A stretch of DNA of 64,000 bases from Mycobacterium tilburgii (lineage in GTDB: Bacteria > Actinomycetota > Actinomycetes > Mycobacteriales > Mycobacteriaceae). A program made the translations under genes and the position numbers. Each line of letters starts with the position of its first letter. The stretch's first letter is position 1. Where the stretch lies: the NCBI RefSeq assembly GCF_902168065.1, contig NZ_LR655693.1, forward strand, positions 37,600-101,599. Reading direction: 5' to 3'. A model generated the notes under the pieces. The model saw nothing but the letters and a program-made list of their open reading frames with translations. It was not told the DNA's origin and searched no databases. Positions 38,936-50,455 of the stretch are shown in pieces.

Positions 38936-39396
38936 CTGACAACGCCAGCCGAGATCGAACAGCGCCGTGGGCATGGGATGGTTTTCGCTGTGGACATCGG
39001 CGACGAACCGCTCAATTCCGTGTGCCCGCGCGGGTCCGGTCCAAATGTTTCAGCAAGGCCGTTGCCACGCCTTGCGAATGGTATTCCGACGGCGGCTTCG
39101 GCCACCGTGGGATCGTCGCCGGGAACGACGATGTAGTGCTACACATTGATCAACCGGTCGGAGTCGAAGGTGCCCAACGAATATCGATCACGGACATGTT
39201 CGGTGATCTTCTCGGCAAGCTCGTCGAGGCCGACGTGGTTGAGCGTGAAGAAGCGGAAGTACCGATCCGAATCGGTCAGGTCCTGGTGTAGCGCCAACAT
39301 CGCCTCGTTGTCTGCGGCGCCGAGCCGACGCAGCGATACCACCCGACAGCCGAGAAGTTCGGCCGTGACGGAATTCCCCGTTGGTTGATGACTCAT
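38935..39396 (-). pseudogene. GNAT acetyltransferase remnant
   Basis: ATG 39396 gives an 85-codon frame (VVSLRRLGAADNEAMLALHQ, DRYFRFFTLNHVGLDELAEK) stopping at 39139. Continuation is seen out of frame: VPGDDPTVAEAAVGI, then GVATALLKHL, then ARAHGIERFVADVHSENHPM. It is joined to a universal-stress-protein fragment near 38935. GNAT domains of this type accompany dormancy stress proteins. Confidence 0.75.
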
Positions 39397-39552
39397 CGGC
39401 GCTCCTCAAACCCGATCGCTACGCCGCCACAACCCCGTGCACTCGGCTTGCCCACACGCTATGCTCGCTCCCGGCTATTCGGCAGGGCCGTTGGACTCTC
39501 GCCGAGGACCCTGTTGGTCCCGCACACGCCGGGCGACACCGGGTTCGGCGGT

Positions 39553-41262
39553 TCAATCGGTGAGCGGAGCGGTCCAGTGCACCTGGGTTCCCCCCTCGGG
39601 TGGTGTGGCGATTTCGCAGCTGCCGCCGAACTGTTCGGCACGATACAACATGTTCGCCAGACCGCTGCGGCGCGCATTGTCGGCCGGTATGCCGCATCCG
39701 TTGTCGATGAAATCGATGGTCAACATATCCCCGACGGTGACCTCGACGGTCAGGCGTGACGCGCCGGAATGACGAACAGCGTTGCTCACGGCCTCGGCGG
39801 TAACCGCTTCGACTTGCTCGGTGAGTTCGTCGCCGACGGCGGTCATCGGCCCCCGCATGCGAACGGTAGTGCTCAGGTCGCGCCCTTCGGTCAGATCGGC
39901 TATGACTCGTTGTATCCGGTTCCGGAAACCGCCGCTGGTGACGGCGGGAGATTTCAGCTGGAAAATCGTCGTGCGGATCTCCTCGATGATTGTTTGGAGG
40001 TCGTCGAGGGTTCGGTTCAGCCGGTCGGCAACCTCTGGTGAACGGACGCGGGCGACCGTACCCTGCAAGCCCATCCCCGCGGCGAACAACCGTTGGATGA
40101 CATGATCGTGCAAGTCGTGGGCGATGCGCTCTCGCTCACCCACCAGCGTCAGTTGGCGCGTGTTCTCGCGGCCCGACGCGAGCATGAGCGCGATCGCGGC
40201 GTGCCGCGCGAAATCGCTCACCAGATCGAGGTAACTCTCGTCGAATGGCGGGCGCTCAGCGCCGCGGGCGACCACGATGACACCGGCCACTTCGTCGTCG
40301 GCGCGCAACGGCATCAAAATCGCGCTTCGCTGTCCCACATCGGTGAAAGCAGGGATCGGGTAACTCAGGGCCTCGGTGATCAGGGGATCGCCAGAGCGCA
40401 ACACCGCGCCGCTGGTGGACGCATCGACCGGAATCCGTTGGCCGATAACCTCTGCGGAATTCAACCCCACCGCCGCGGATATGAGCAGCGTCTCAATTTC
40501 GTCCATCGGCAGTTCGTCATCGACCGGAACGAGCACGATTGCCTGCTCGGCTTCGGTTAGCGCGCAGGCGCGTTTAGCGATCAGCTGTAACGGCGCCCGA
40601 TTCGGCTCCACGCTGGACAACAGCGCCGTGGTAATTTCGCGGCTTGCCTCCATCCACTTGACCGCCACGCGCTCGCGTTCGAACAGTTGGGCGTTGTCGA
40701 TGGCGACTGCCGCCGCGAATGCCAGTGCGCGAGCGGCTACCTCGTCGGATTCGGAGAAGACGCGGCCCGGCTCGTCGTGGGTGAGATACAGGTTGCCGAA
40801 TATCGTCTCGCGGATCGTGATCGGCACCCCGAGGAAAGCTTGCATCGCCGGGTGATGCTCTGGGAACCCGACGGCCGCCGGGTGTTTCGTCAGATCGTTC
40901 AGGCGCAGCGCCGGTGTCTTGAACAGTGACAGGCTGAGGAGTCCCTTGCCGACCGGCAGATGCCCGATTCGCTGCACATGCTCGACATTTATCCCCTCGT
41001 GAACAAACGAGACCAACATCCCGTCGCGGTCGCGAACCGCCAAGGCACCGTACGGTGCCGAGGTCAACTTCCTGGCAGCGGCGATGATGCGGCGCAGGGT
41101 GGCATCCAGGTCGAGATCAGATCCGATCTCGACGATCGCCTGAAGCAACTGTTCCATTTGGTCACGGGATGCGAGCAACTCATCGAGTTGTTCGTGCATC
41201 CTGCTGACCAGCCCACGCTGGCCCAGCCCCGCGAAGGCCAAGTTGCTGTAGTCGCTGGCCAT
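39553..41262 (-). CDS. dosS: Haem-type GAF sensor histidine kinase DosS/DevS
   Basis: A 569-residue redox/hypoxia sensor kinase partnering DosR. GAF-A (about residues 55-200) contains EHHPAMQAFLGVPITIRETI, matching the haem-pocket region with its proximal-His candidate. GAF-B (about 225-370) follows, then the HisKA_3 phosphorylation site ERERIAHDLHDHVIQRLF and a HATPase with EAVSNAVRHSGAS and DNGCGIP. Length is close to that of DevS (578), and ATG 41262 gives MASDYSNLAFAGLGQRGLVS. It lies 102 bases after dosR. No defects, in contrast to neighbouring target genes. Confidence 0.93.
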   Translation of the reverse strand: MASDYSNLAFAGLGQRGLVSRMHEQLDELLASRDQMEQLLQAIVEIGSDLDLDATLRRIIAAARKLTSAPYGALAVRDRDGMLVSFVHEGINVEHVQRIGHLPVGKGLLSLSLFKTPALRLNDLTKHPAAVGFPEHHPAMQAFLGVPITIRETIFGNLYLTHDEPGRVFSESDEVAARALAFAAAVAIDNAQLFERERVAVKWMEASREITTALLSSVEPNRAPLQLIAKRACALTEAEQAIVLVPVDDELPMDEIETLLISAAVGLNSAEVIGQRIPVDASTSGAVLRSGDPLITEALSYPIPAFTDVGQRSAILMPLRADDEVAGVIVVARGAERPPFDESYLDLVSDFARHAAIALMLASGRENTRQLTLVGERERIAHDLHDHVIQRLFAAGMGLQGTVARVRSPEVADRLNRTLDDLQTIIEEIRTTIFQLKSPAVTSGGFRNRIQRVIADLTEGRDLSTTVRMRGPMTAVGDELTEQVEAVTAEAVSNAVRHSGASRLTVEVTVGDMLTIDFIDNGCGIPADNARRSGLANMLYRAEQFGGSCEIATPPEGGTQVHWTAPLTD

Positions 41263-41364
41263 TGCCTGACACCTCCGGCGATCGAGCCCTCACGGTGTCT
41301 ACACAGTTAGCCCGTAGACACCGCCGTTGAGCCTAGTCGCACCGGGATGAACAAACCCAACAAA

Positions 41365-42015
41365 TCACGCGGTCGGTGGGTTGAAGCGTTGGTCGAGCTT
41401 TGAGGCGAATACCGCCGCTTGGGTTCGCCGCTCCATGCCGAGCTTGGCCAACAGCCGCGACACGTAATTTTTTACCGTTTTCTCGGCGAGGAACATTCGC
41501 GCGGCGATCTGTCGGTTGGTCAGTCCCTCGCTCAACAGCCCCAGCAACGTTCGCTCCCGCTCGGTCAATCTGGACAGCGGATCCTTCTCCTTCGCGTTGC
41601 CACGCAGTTTTGCCATCAACGCGGCGGCCGCGCGGTTGTCGAGCAGCGATTTACCGGCACCGACGTCCTTGATGGCTTGGGCCAATTCCATTCCTCTGAT
41701 GTCTTTGACGACGTAACCGCTGGCACCGGCCAAAATTGCTTCGAGCATTGCCTCGTCGGAAGTGAACGATGTCAACATCAGGCAGCGCAGCTCGGGCAGT
41801 TCCGACAACAGATCGCGACACAATTCAATGCCGTTGCCGTCGGGGAGGCGCACATCGAGCACGGCGACGTCGGGCTGCAACGCGGGGATCCTGACCATCG
41901 CTTCGGACACCGAACCCGCATCGCCGATGACCTCCAGCTCGGGGTCCGATGCGAGTAGATCCGCCAGCCCGCGACGAACGACTTCATGGTCATCGACCAG
42001 GAGAACCCTAACCAT
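41365..42015 (-). CDS. dosR: Dormancy response regulator DosR/DevR
   Basis: A 216-residue NarL/LuxR-family response regulator. The receiver domain has VDDHE, phospho-acceptor Asp54 in VLDVRLPDG and the signalling Thr/Lys (MLTSF, VVKDI). The C-terminal helix-turn-helix is complete ([36 protein letters not shown]). It activates hypoxia/NO-induced genes once phosphorylated by DosS. The universal-stress gene normally upstream, which carries the operon promoter, is reduced to a fragment, so the present promoter is unclear. Intact. Confidence 0.95.
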   Translation of the reverse strand: MVRVLLVDDHEVVRRGLADLLASDPELEVIGDAGSVSEAMVRIPALQPDVAVLDVRLPDGNGIELCRDLLSELPELRCLMLTSFTSDEAMLEAILAGASGYVVKDIRGMELAQAIKDVGAGKSLLDNRAAAALMAKLRGNAKEKDPLSRLTERERTLLGLLSEGLTNRQIAARMFLAEKTVKNYVSRLLAKLGMERRTQAAVFASKLDQRFNPPTA

Positions 42016-42070
42016 TCCGAGCCTTTCCTACCCCGTCGCGACAGCGCCGATCGTTCATGATCTCCCAGAT

Positions 42071-42310
42071 TCACAAATGATGCGGGTGGTTGATGACGAG
42101 CAGCGAGCATTTGGCATCCTGCAGTATCGCACTGCCGACGGGCCCGACAAGTGCCTTGAGCTGCTAACGCTTGCGGGAATCGACGATTACCAACTGCACC
42201 GACCGGCCATGCTGAGCCAGATGGTACCGTCGCGCTGTGTGCCGCCATCCAGCTGGCATCGACGCGATGCCGGTACTGTTCGATTTCACCGAAAGGCACT
42301 GCGGAACCCA
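42071..42310 (-). pseudogene. Universal stress protein remnant upstream of dosR (Rv3134c-like)
   Basis: C-terminal USP text: AQHGRSVQLVIVDSRKR, stop (TAG for a likely Gln), then QLKALVGPVGSAILQDAKCS and LLVINHPHHL ending TGA 42071. Upstream pieces to about 42300 are out of frame. In M. tuberculosis the corresponding gene heads the dosR operon and holds the DosR-controlled promoter; most of it is missing here. Confidence 0.65.
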
Positions 42311-43408
42311 GTATCTCGTTCACACCCGGGGTGAACGCCCGCGGCGTCGACCCCGTCGCGCCGGTCGAAGTGAAGGCCGACGGTGCAACACTCACCGACG
42401 TTCGCATGGTCAATGAGACCGGCAAAGTCATCGAGGGTGTGCTGAAACCGGACAACACGGTGTAGAAGCCCACCACGCCGCTGGGCTACGGGCGCACCTA
42501 CACCCTCAACGCCAGCGGCCGCGGCGCGGACGGCGTCACGCTCGATCAGGTGTCGTCGTTTTCCACGCTGCAGCCGCCGAACCAGACCAAGGTGTCGTTC
42601 ACCAACACGTCGCAAGCCGCGCTGCGCGACGGCGGGACTTACGGTGTCGGGACCGTGGTCGTCGCGCATTTCGACGAGCCGATCTCCGACCGCGCCGCCG
42701 CGGAACGACGGCTGCGGGTGGCCACCAGCCCCGCGGTCGACGGCTCCTGGTTTGGGTCGCTGCGCAAAATGCGCACTCGCGCCCGCAATACTACTACGCG
42801 CCCGGCACCACCGTCACGGCCGAGGCCAAAATTTACGGAATTGCTCTGGGCGACGGCTTATTCGGACAGGACGACGCCCGGGTGTCGTTTCGCATCGACA
42901 ACGCGCACATCTCCGTCGCCGATGACGCCACCAAGATGGTGAACGTTTTCAACAACGGAGCCCTAGTCCGACCATGCCCACCTCGATGGGGATGGGCGGC
43001 ACCGAGACCGTTGGTGCGCAGACCATCTCATTGTGTACGCCGTCGGGTATCTACACCGTGCTCGGCAAGGCCAATCCCGTTGTGATGGACTCGTCGACCT
43101 TCGGGCTGCCGAAGAACTCTCGCCTGGGTTATCGGGAAACCATCAGCTATACGCGACCCGCATCAGCGTCGACGGCATCACCTGCATCAGCTGGACGCCA
43201 CGATATGGGCCCAGGGGCATACCGATACCTCGCACGGATGCTTGAACATCAACGGGGACAACGCCAAATGGTTTTACGACTTTCGCTGCCGGGCGATGTG
43301 GTGGAGATCCGCAACAGCGGCGGGCCACTCTTGCAGCTTGCGCAGAACGGCGACTGGATGATCAGCTGGGATCAATGGCGCGACGGCAGCGCCTTGAAGC
43401 CAGCCTAG
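42305..43408 (+). pseudogene. L,D-transpeptidase remnant
   Basis: Ig-like start in several frames (VDPVAPVEVKADGATLTDVR; a TAG replaces a likely Trp at 42463), then VSSFSTLQPPNQTKVSFTNT. The catalytic domain carries VSFRIDNAHISVADDATKMV, MGMGGTETVGAQTISL, and finally TDTSHGCLNINGDNAKWFYD in yet another frame, which includes the catalytic Cys of SHGCLN. At least five frame changes. The enzyme would have made 3-3 peptidoglycan crosslinks; the LdtMt5-type domain arrangement is suggested. Confidence 0.8.
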
Positions 43409-43439
43409 CGATGCCAAATTTTTACGGGGTGTTGGACCG

Positions 43440-43481
43440 GGAAAGTCTTAACTGATTCCAAATAAGTGCCATATTGGCCTT
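43440..43481 (+). promoter_or_regulatory. furA promoter/operator, AT-rich
   Basis: AGTCTTAACTGATTCCAAAT resembles the AT-rich FurA-binding element known upstream of mycobacterial furA. CATATT seven bases before the GTG at 43482 would serve as a -10 for the leaderless furA transcript described in mycobacteria. Confidence 0.6.
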
Positions 43482-43961
43482 GTGTCGTCATCGTCTGACT
43501 ACGCGGAGCGGTTGCGTTTGGCCGATCTGCGTGTGACCCGGCCCAGGATTGCCGTTCTGGAGGCAGTCCACGCTCATCCGCACGCCGACACCGAGACCAT
43601 CTTTTCCTCCGTGCGGGTGGCTCTGCCCGATGTCTCTCGACAGGCGGTCTACGACGTGCTCAACGCGCTCACCTCGGCCGGCCTGGTTCGGCGCATCCAA
43701 CCGTCGGGCCTGGTCGCACGCTACGAATCCCGGGTTGGCGACAACCACCACCACGTCGTGTGCAGGTCCTGCGGCATCATCGCCGACGTCGACTGTGCCG
43801 TGGGCGAAGCGCCGTGCCTCACGCCTTTGGACGACGACAACGTTCTAGATGGTTTCGTTCTCGACGAGGCCGAGGTCATCTATTGGGGCCTGTGCCCTGA
43901 CTGTTCGACTGCAGGTTCCTTAATCGCAGCCCAACCACCCCATCCATCGGAAAGGAATGCC

Positions 43962-44925
<964 letters not shown>

Positions 44926-45606
44926 TCATCGGAAATCTGAACGAGGTGAAGCCCTGGTGCGCCATCACCACGCGGGGGAATGTAAACGCTCAACAGCAAA
45001 CCCGGTCGGTGGCGGTTGGGCGGGCGTAACCGGGCGCACCAATTTCCGGCATCGGCTTCGAGGGCCAAACAATCATCTTTAACGTCAGTTATTCGCCGGT
45101 GATAAGCGCCCGCGCGGCCGGGCTGATGGCCGTGCGTCGAAGGCTAGGCGGGTGTGTCGCCGGAGGAATAGATTTTGAAATGGCGGCTGCCAGCGACGAT
45201 GGCGCGGTCGGTGATAACGGCGGATCGGCTCGTGCGGGACGACGGGTGCCGGCGCATCGATTCATTGCGCTCGCGTTCACGGCGTTGGGCGGCAATCCAC
45301 GCTGGATGGGATTGGAGGAAAATCACCGTCGCCCCTGACGTGTTCGCCATGACTGTTAACTCCTCTCAGAGCCCAACTCAGCCGCAAAGCTACAAGCGCG
45401 TTATCTGTTCGTGTCCAGGATGCCCAGCCAATCCTGAGACGAAACCAAGCGTCAACATGAAAATTGGCCGTGAATTTTATACCGATTCTTGCGCTTGGGC
45501 TGTGCCGCCTGGTGTTTCGGTGTGCTGCGGATCAAATGCTAACCACGACCACCGACAGAATTTCGTTTCGACCCGGTACGACCGGGGCTGCTATCGTCGC
45601 TTGCTT
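44926..45606. other. Region without recognisable gene
   Basis: Between the katG remnant and the GH16 gene. Minus-strand 45144-45350 (ANTSGATVIFLQSHPAWIAA) is open but unrecognised. The open frame of the downstream gene extends back to 45175 without family similarity. The sequence just before 45607 should contain its promoter. Confidence 0.45.
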
Positions 45607-46434
45607 ATGCCAAACATGGACCGTCGCCGCATGCTGCTTACGACAGGGATCGGCGTGCTGGCGACCGCGCTGCCCATCCCTGAGGCCCGGGCGTATCCAG
45701 GGAGGGTGACGCCCCCGAACGCACCCAGCGGGCAGGCCGGAAGCTACATCTTCGTCGACGAGTTCGACGGCCCGGCCGGTTCGGCGCCCGACCCGTCGAA
45801 GTGGGCGGTGGCCAAGGCACGCGAAACGATCAAGGACCCGACGTATTGGGAGCTGCCCGAGCGCATCGGGCAGTACCGTGACGACCGCCGCAACGTGTTC
45901 GTCGACGGTAACTCCAACCTGGTGCTGCGGGCCGCCAAGGATGGCCCGACCTACTTCAGCGGCAAGGTCCAAAGCCTGTGGCGGGGCGGCGTCGGCCACA
46001 CCTGGGAGGCGCGGATCAAGCTGAACTGCCTAACCGCCGGCGCCTGGCCCGCCTATTGGCTCGGCAACGACGACCAGGGTGAAATCGACGTCATGGAGTG
46101 GTACGGCAACGGCAACTGGCCGTCTGCGACCACCGTGCACGCCAAGGCCAACGGCGGCGAGTGGAAGACCCACAACATCGCGGTCGACAGCGGCTGGCAC
46201 ACCTGGCGCACCCAGTGGGACCAGGCTGGCATCCGGTTCTGGAAGGACTACTCCGAGGGCGCCCAGCCCTATTTCGACGTGCCGGCCAGTTCACTGCCGG
46301 ATTGGCCGTTCAACGGCCCGGGCTACACGGTCTATCCGGTGTTCAACCTCGCGGTCGCCGGCTCGGGCGGGGGCGATCCCGGACCGGGTAGCTATCCCGC
46401 GGACATGCTGGTCGACTGGATCCGGGTCTGGTAG
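45607..46434 (+). CDS. GH16 family glycoside hydrolase (Rv0315-like)
   Basis: A 275-residue exported beta-glucanase-type protein. N-terminus MPNMDRRRMLLTTGIGVLAT is a twin-arginine signal; the mature domain starts around YIFVDEFDGPAGS. The GH16 catalytic motif is GEIDVMEWYG, with nucleophile Glu159, Asp161 and acid/base Glu164. The C-terminus LVDWIRVW is the usual last strand. Homologous to Rv0315, for which only weak or no hydrolysis has been reported as far as I recall. I start at ATG 45607 rather than the far upstream frame because the signal begins there. Intact. Confidence 0.92.
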   Translation: MPNMDRRRMLLTTGIGVLATALPIPEARAYPGRVTPPNAPSGQAGSYIFVDEFDGPAGSAPDPSKWAVAKARETIKDPTYWELPERIGQYRDDRRNVFVDGNSNLVLRAAKDGPTYFSGKVQSLWRGGVGHTWEARIKLNCLTAGAWPAYWLGNDDQGEIDVMEWYGNGNWPSATTVHAKANGGEWKTHNIAVDSGWHTWRTQWDQAGIRFWKDYSEGAQPYFDVPASSLPDWPFNGPGYTVYPVFNLAVAGSGGGDPGPGSYPADMLVDWIRVW

Positions 46435-46437
46435 TCG

Positions 46438-46868
46438 GTAAGCCCGGGATTCCGGTCGCCGGCGAACCAGGCGCTCGCGACGGCGTGCACCTGGGGCGGT
46501 GGGAAGTAGGCCGGGCGCACCCAGTGGCCCCACCTTGACCGTCCACACCGGCGGCGCCGGCCGCGCTGGGCGAGCACGCGTAGACGTCGGCCGCCACCGC
46601 CGAGGGCGATGGTGCGCTGCAGTCGTCGACAACGGGAATGTTCCCCATCGGCGGGTGTTTCGTGATAGCCGTAGCTTGCCCCTGCTAGCCGACGGCGATC
46701 GTCGTGATCTGTCGAAGGAGGCCAGCCCGTTCTCGGGTGCGAACTTGAACGGCGGGCTCTCGGCGATCCCGGCCGTGGTTTTGTTGATCCGCTCCCGCAG
46801 CCCGGGAAACGCGAAATCGAGCATCCACCAAGCGACTTCGGGACGTTTGATCGCCGTCGCCAGATCAA
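46438..46868 (-). pseudogene. Unrecognised minus-strand remnant
   Basis: Enters at the junction with VVDLATAIKRPEVAWWMLDF and continues AFPGLRERINKTTAGIAESP and FKFAPENGLASFD, a coherent protein text, before frames scatter below 46700. The N-terminal part was lost at the 46868 junction with the neighbouring oxidoreductase. Family not recognised; it could be a methyltransferase. Confidence 0.4.
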
Positions 46869-47710
46869 CGACACCCCGACCTACCTGCCGCCGGTCGGGA
46901 TCGGCGAGGTCATGCGCGCCGTCGGACTCGGTGAAGTCGTCGCCTCGAAGAACCCCAAGTTACCCGGTCGGTCAGACCGTGAGCGGCCTGGTGGGCTGGT
47001 AAAACTATATGGTCGTGTCGGACGTGGCGCCGTTGTTTGCCGTCAACGTCGGTGAGGTTGCCTCCCCCAGCGCGTATCTCGGCGCGCTCGGGATGACCGG
47101 TCTGACCTCCTGGATCGGAATCCGTGACATCGGCAAGCCGCAGCCGGCCGAGACCGTGGTCGTCTCGGCCCCGCCGAGCGCGGTCGGTTTGGTCGCAGGA
47201 CAGCTCGCCAAGGCCGACGGCGCCCGTGTCGTCGGCATCGCTGGCGGCGCCGAGAAGTGCCGGTTACTGACCGAGGAACTCGGCTTCGACGCCGCGGTCG
47301 ACTACCGGGCCGACGACTGGGCCAAGAGCAACTCAGGGCGGCCACATCCGACGGCATCGACGTCGACTTCGAGAACGTCGGCAGCGCCATCATGGACGCG
47401 GTCTTCGCGCGGCTGAACATCCGGGCCCGCATCGCGCTGTGCGGCCTGATTTCCGGCTACAACGAGGCCGACCCGCCGCCCGGCACGCGCGCCTTCGGAG
47501 AATCTGCTGATCCAGCGGGCCACGGTGCAGGGCTTCATCGTGCTGGATCATTTCAGCCGCGCCGCCGAGCTTGCCGGCCTGATCACCGCCGGCAAGCTCA
47601 CGCCGCTGGAAACCGTCGTCGAGGGCTTCGAACAACAACTGCCCACCGCGATCAACATGCTGTTCGACGGCAAGAACGTCGACAAGCTCGTCGTAAAGAC
47701 GTCCGGCTAA
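46840..47710 (+). pseudogene. NADP-dependent zinc-type oxidoreductase (MDR) remnant
   Basis: Begins mid-protein at NDTPTYLPPVGIGEVMRAVG, shifts to KNPKLPVGQTVSGLVGW, stop, then open from 47009: LGALGMTGLTSWIGIRDIGK, VVSAPPSAVGLVAGQLAKAD and ARVVGIAGGAEKCRLLTEEL. Shifts near 47335 and 47505 follow, ending NMLFDGKNVDKLVVKTSG at TAA 47708. Leukotriene-B4-dehydrogenase-like family. N-terminal third missing. Confidence 0.8.
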
Positions 47711-47922
47711 GCACCCGTTCCGCGACAGCGGCGGCCGGTCGGGCCGCCGCGCCGTTTGCCTACCCTGCTTTGCTCGCCCACCGCGAGGCGCCACGGCTGA
47801 CGTAACGTCGTTTTACAATCGCGATGGTCACTGCCGCTGTGCAAGGATGAGGATCATCGTGTTGGACTTTGGCCATAGTTAGCTGGATTGCCAGCGATTC
47901 GAAACCCGCGAGGACGTGACGC

Positions 47923-49371
47923 ATGAGCCAGGTTGACGCCGATATCCGTTCGGCTGCCCCGCAGCTGCACCGAGGTCTGGCCAACCGTCACATCCAGCTG
48001 ATTGCGATCGGCGGCACGATCGGGACCGGCCTGTTCATGGGTGCGGGGCGAACCATCGCCCGCGCCGGCCCGTCGGTGGTGCTGGTCTACGGCATCGTCG
48101 GGTTCTTCTTGTTCTTCGTGCTCCGCGCGATGGGCGAACTGCTGCTGTCGAACCTCAACTACAAGTCATTCGTCGACTTCGCGGCCGACCTCTTGGGGCC
48201 CGCCGCCGGCTTTTTCGTCGGCTGGTCGTACTGGTTCGCCTGGATCGCCACCGGCATCGCCGAGCTGGTGGCGATCTCGGGCTACGTGCGGTTCTGGTGG
48301 CCCGACGTGCCGGCCTGGATCCCGGCGCTGGCCGCCTGCTCCGTGATCCTGCTGTTCAACTTGTTCAGCGTGCGCAACTTCGGGGAGATCGAATTCTGGT
48401 TCGCTTTGATCAAGGTGATCGCGATCGTCTGCCTGATCGCCGACGGCGCGTTTCTGGTGGCGACGAATTTTGTTTCGCCGCAAGGAGATCGCGCGGCGCT
48501 CGGGAATCTGTGGCAGGACGGCGGCTTCTTCGCCACCGGGTTCATGGGCATGGTCAGCGGATTCCAAATCGCGTTCTTCGCCTTCGTCGGGGTGGAACTC
48601 GTCGGCGCCGCCGCGGCCGAGACGGCACACCCGCGCCGCACCCTGCCGCGCGCGATCAATGCCGTGCCGCTGCGGGTCGTGATCTTCTACATCGGCGCGC
48701 TGCTGATGATCCTGATGGTCGTGCCCTGGCGAAGGTTCGCCGGCGACGAGTCCCCGTTCGTGATGATGTTCTCCCTGGCCGGCATCGCCGGCGCCGCGTC
48801 GATCGTGAACTTTGTCGTGACCACCGCCGCCGCGTCGTCGGCCAATTCCGGCATGTACTCCACGGGCCGCATGCTCTACGGCCTGGCCGATGAGGGCAGC
48901 GCGCCGACGTTGTTCCGCCGGCTCAACGGCGGCGGCGTGCCGGCGCCCGCGCTGTTCGTGACCGCCGCACTCTTTTTGATCGTCATCCCGCTGTTGCACG
49001 TCGGCGGCTCGGTCATGGGTGCTTTCACACTCGTGACGACCGTCGCGTCGCTGCTGTTTATGTTCGTCTGGACGATGATCCTGCTCAGCTACCTGGTCTA
49101 CCGGCGCCGCCACGCGGCGCGCCACGCGGACTCAACGTTCAAAATGCCCGGCGGCGTGGTGATGTGCTGGACCGTTCTTGCGTTCTTCGCGTTCGTGCTC
49201 TGGACCCTTTGCACCGAGCCGGACACGGCGACGGCGTTGGCATGGTTCCCGGTGTGGTTCGTGGTGCTCGCGATCGGCTGGCTGGTGGTGCGTAGCCGTC
49301 CCAGCCACACTGACCGGTATCTCATTTTTCAGGCCGAGATGAATCAACCGGTCGGCGACAGCGCGAGCTGA
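47923..49371 (+). CDS. Amino acid permease, CycA/AnsP type
   Basis: A 482-residue APC-superfamily permease, probably for D-serine/D-alanine/glycine or asparagine. Start ATG 47923; residues LHRGLANRHIQLIAIGGTIG and TGLFMGAGRTIARAGPS are the family N-terminus. Twelve hydrophobic segments include FFVGWSYWFAWIATGIAELV and the conserved ANSGMYSTGRMLYGLA. Best recalled match is CycA (Rv1704c). Intact and monocistronic. If CycA, it would set uptake of D-alanine analogues. Confidence 0.88.
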   Translation: MSQVDADIRSAAPQLHRGLANRHIQLIAIGGTIGTGLFMGAGRTIARAGPSVVLVYGIVGFFLFFVLRAMGELLLSNLNYKSFVDFAADLLGPAAGFFVGWSYWFAWIATGIAELVAISGYVRFWWPDVPAWIPALAACSVILLFNLFSVRNFGEIEFWFALIKVIAIVCLIADGAFLVATNFVSPQGDRAALGNLWQDGGFFATGFMGMVSGFQIAFFAFVGVELVGAAAAETAHPRRTLPRAINAVPLRVVIFYIGALLMILMVVPWRRFAGDESPFVMMFSLAGIAGAASIVNFVVTTAAASSANSGMYSTGRMLYGLADEGSAPTLFRRLNGGGVPAPALFVTAALFLIVIPLLHVGGSVMGAFTLVTTVASLLFMFVWTMILLSYLVYRRRHAARHADSTFKMPGGVVMCWTVLAFFAFVLWTLCTEPDTATALAWFPVWFVVLAIGWLVVRSRPSHTDRYLIFQAEMNQPVGDSAS

Positions 49372-49456
49372 CCGGCGCACCCCTGGAGCGCGGACGTTGT
49401 TGGGATCGGTAGCCGGCCCGCGCGTCTGTACTAGATCGCAACGACGCCGCCAAAAG

Positions 49457-49612
49457 GTGGCGCCCCAGGAAAGGAAGACCACAAATAAACATCTTGCCGA
49501 GCAGCTCCAACAGCAGATCGACCGGGGCGATCGCCAGCGCAGCCTATACATCGGGATCAGCACCGTCCTGTTCGCGATCTGGAGCTTCTCCCGGCTGATC
49601 TGGATACTCTAA
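49457..49612 (+). CDS. Possible small membrane protein
   Basis: A 51-residue frame from GTG 49457: charged helix (KTTNKHLAEQLQQQIDRGDR) then a membrane segment (LYIGISTVLFAIWSFSRLIW). AAAAGG overlaps the start weakly. From 49621 another hydrophobic frame follows (TFGWYFGAMAFQLVLWGVIG), so both could be pieces of one split gene. Unknown function. Confidence 0.4.
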   Translation: MAPQERKTTNKHLAEQLQQQIDRGDRQRSLYIGISTVLFAIWSFSRLIWIL

Positions 49613-49854
49613 ACATCGTAATGACATTCGGCTGGTATTTCGGCGCGATGGCGTTCCAGCTTGTGCTGTGGGGTGTGATCGGCACGGCCCGCCGCAGTGG
49701 CCTCGATCGGCTTCCTTGCCCGCTACAACAAGGGATATTGACGCCTCTGACGGCTCGCGAAGAAGCGCGGAGAACCGAACAAGACGATTCCGCGCCTCGC
49801 TGCGCGGCTTTCTCCGCGAACCACGCGCCACAGTGTGCTCGTAACCCTTCGCCG

Positions 49855-50455
49855 CGAGAAGGCGCGAAGCGCCGGTCCGGTGGCTGTGCACCGACCTCGA
49901 GCTCCCCGCCCTGCACACCCCGGCGGAGTACGGCGGCGTCGGCGCCACCCTGGTGGAGAGCGCGATCGCGTTCGGCGCGCTGGGCCGGGCGCTGGCCCCC
50001 GTCCCTTTCGCGGCCACCACGTTTGCGATCGAAGCGATTCTGCGGCTCGGCGACGACGAGCAGCGCAAGAATCTGTTGCCCGGCCTGTTGTCCGGCGAAC
50101 GGATCGCCGCGTTCGCGATCACCGGCTACGAGGTGGCCGATGCCGGCGCGGCGACGGTACGGAGACAGCGGCGCGACGGCCGGACCACGCTCACCGGCGA
50201 ATGCACCCCGTCTTGAATGACAGAGTCGCCGACCTGTTCGTCGTCCCGGCCATCGTCGACGGCACCGTTGCCCTGCACAATCGTCACCGCCACCGCTCCC
50301 GGGGTGACGGTGGTGCCGCTGCCGTCGTTCGATCCGACCCGGCCCGTTGCCATGTTGCGGCTGGCGAGAACTCCGGCGGAGGCATTGTCCGGCCGACCTC
50401 GTACGCGTGCTGGATGTGGCACGGATGCTGCTGGCCGCCGAGATGCAGCCCTAGC
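49855..50455 (+). pseudogene. Acyl-CoA dehydrogenase remnant
   Basis: DLELPALHTPAEYGGVGATL near 49890, then VESAIAFGALGRALAPVPFA and LGDDEQRKNLLPGLLSGERI in one frame. It shifts near 50155 to VLNDRVADLFVVPAIVDGTV, again to TATAPGVTVVPLPSFDPTRP, and ends VRVLDVARMLLAAEMQP at a TAG near 50453. Both ends of the enzyme are missing. Confidence 0.75.

Noticed and set aside
39506..39520. GGACC-CTGTT-GGTCC inverted repeat downstream of dosS as a DosR box or terminator
   Set aside because: Spacing between arms does not fit the DosR consensus, the stem is only five pairs and no U-run follows.
42614..42628. GGGACTTACGGTGTC as a DosR site
   Set aside because: Only the left half-site matches and it lies inside the broken L,D-transpeptidase, not upstream of a gene.
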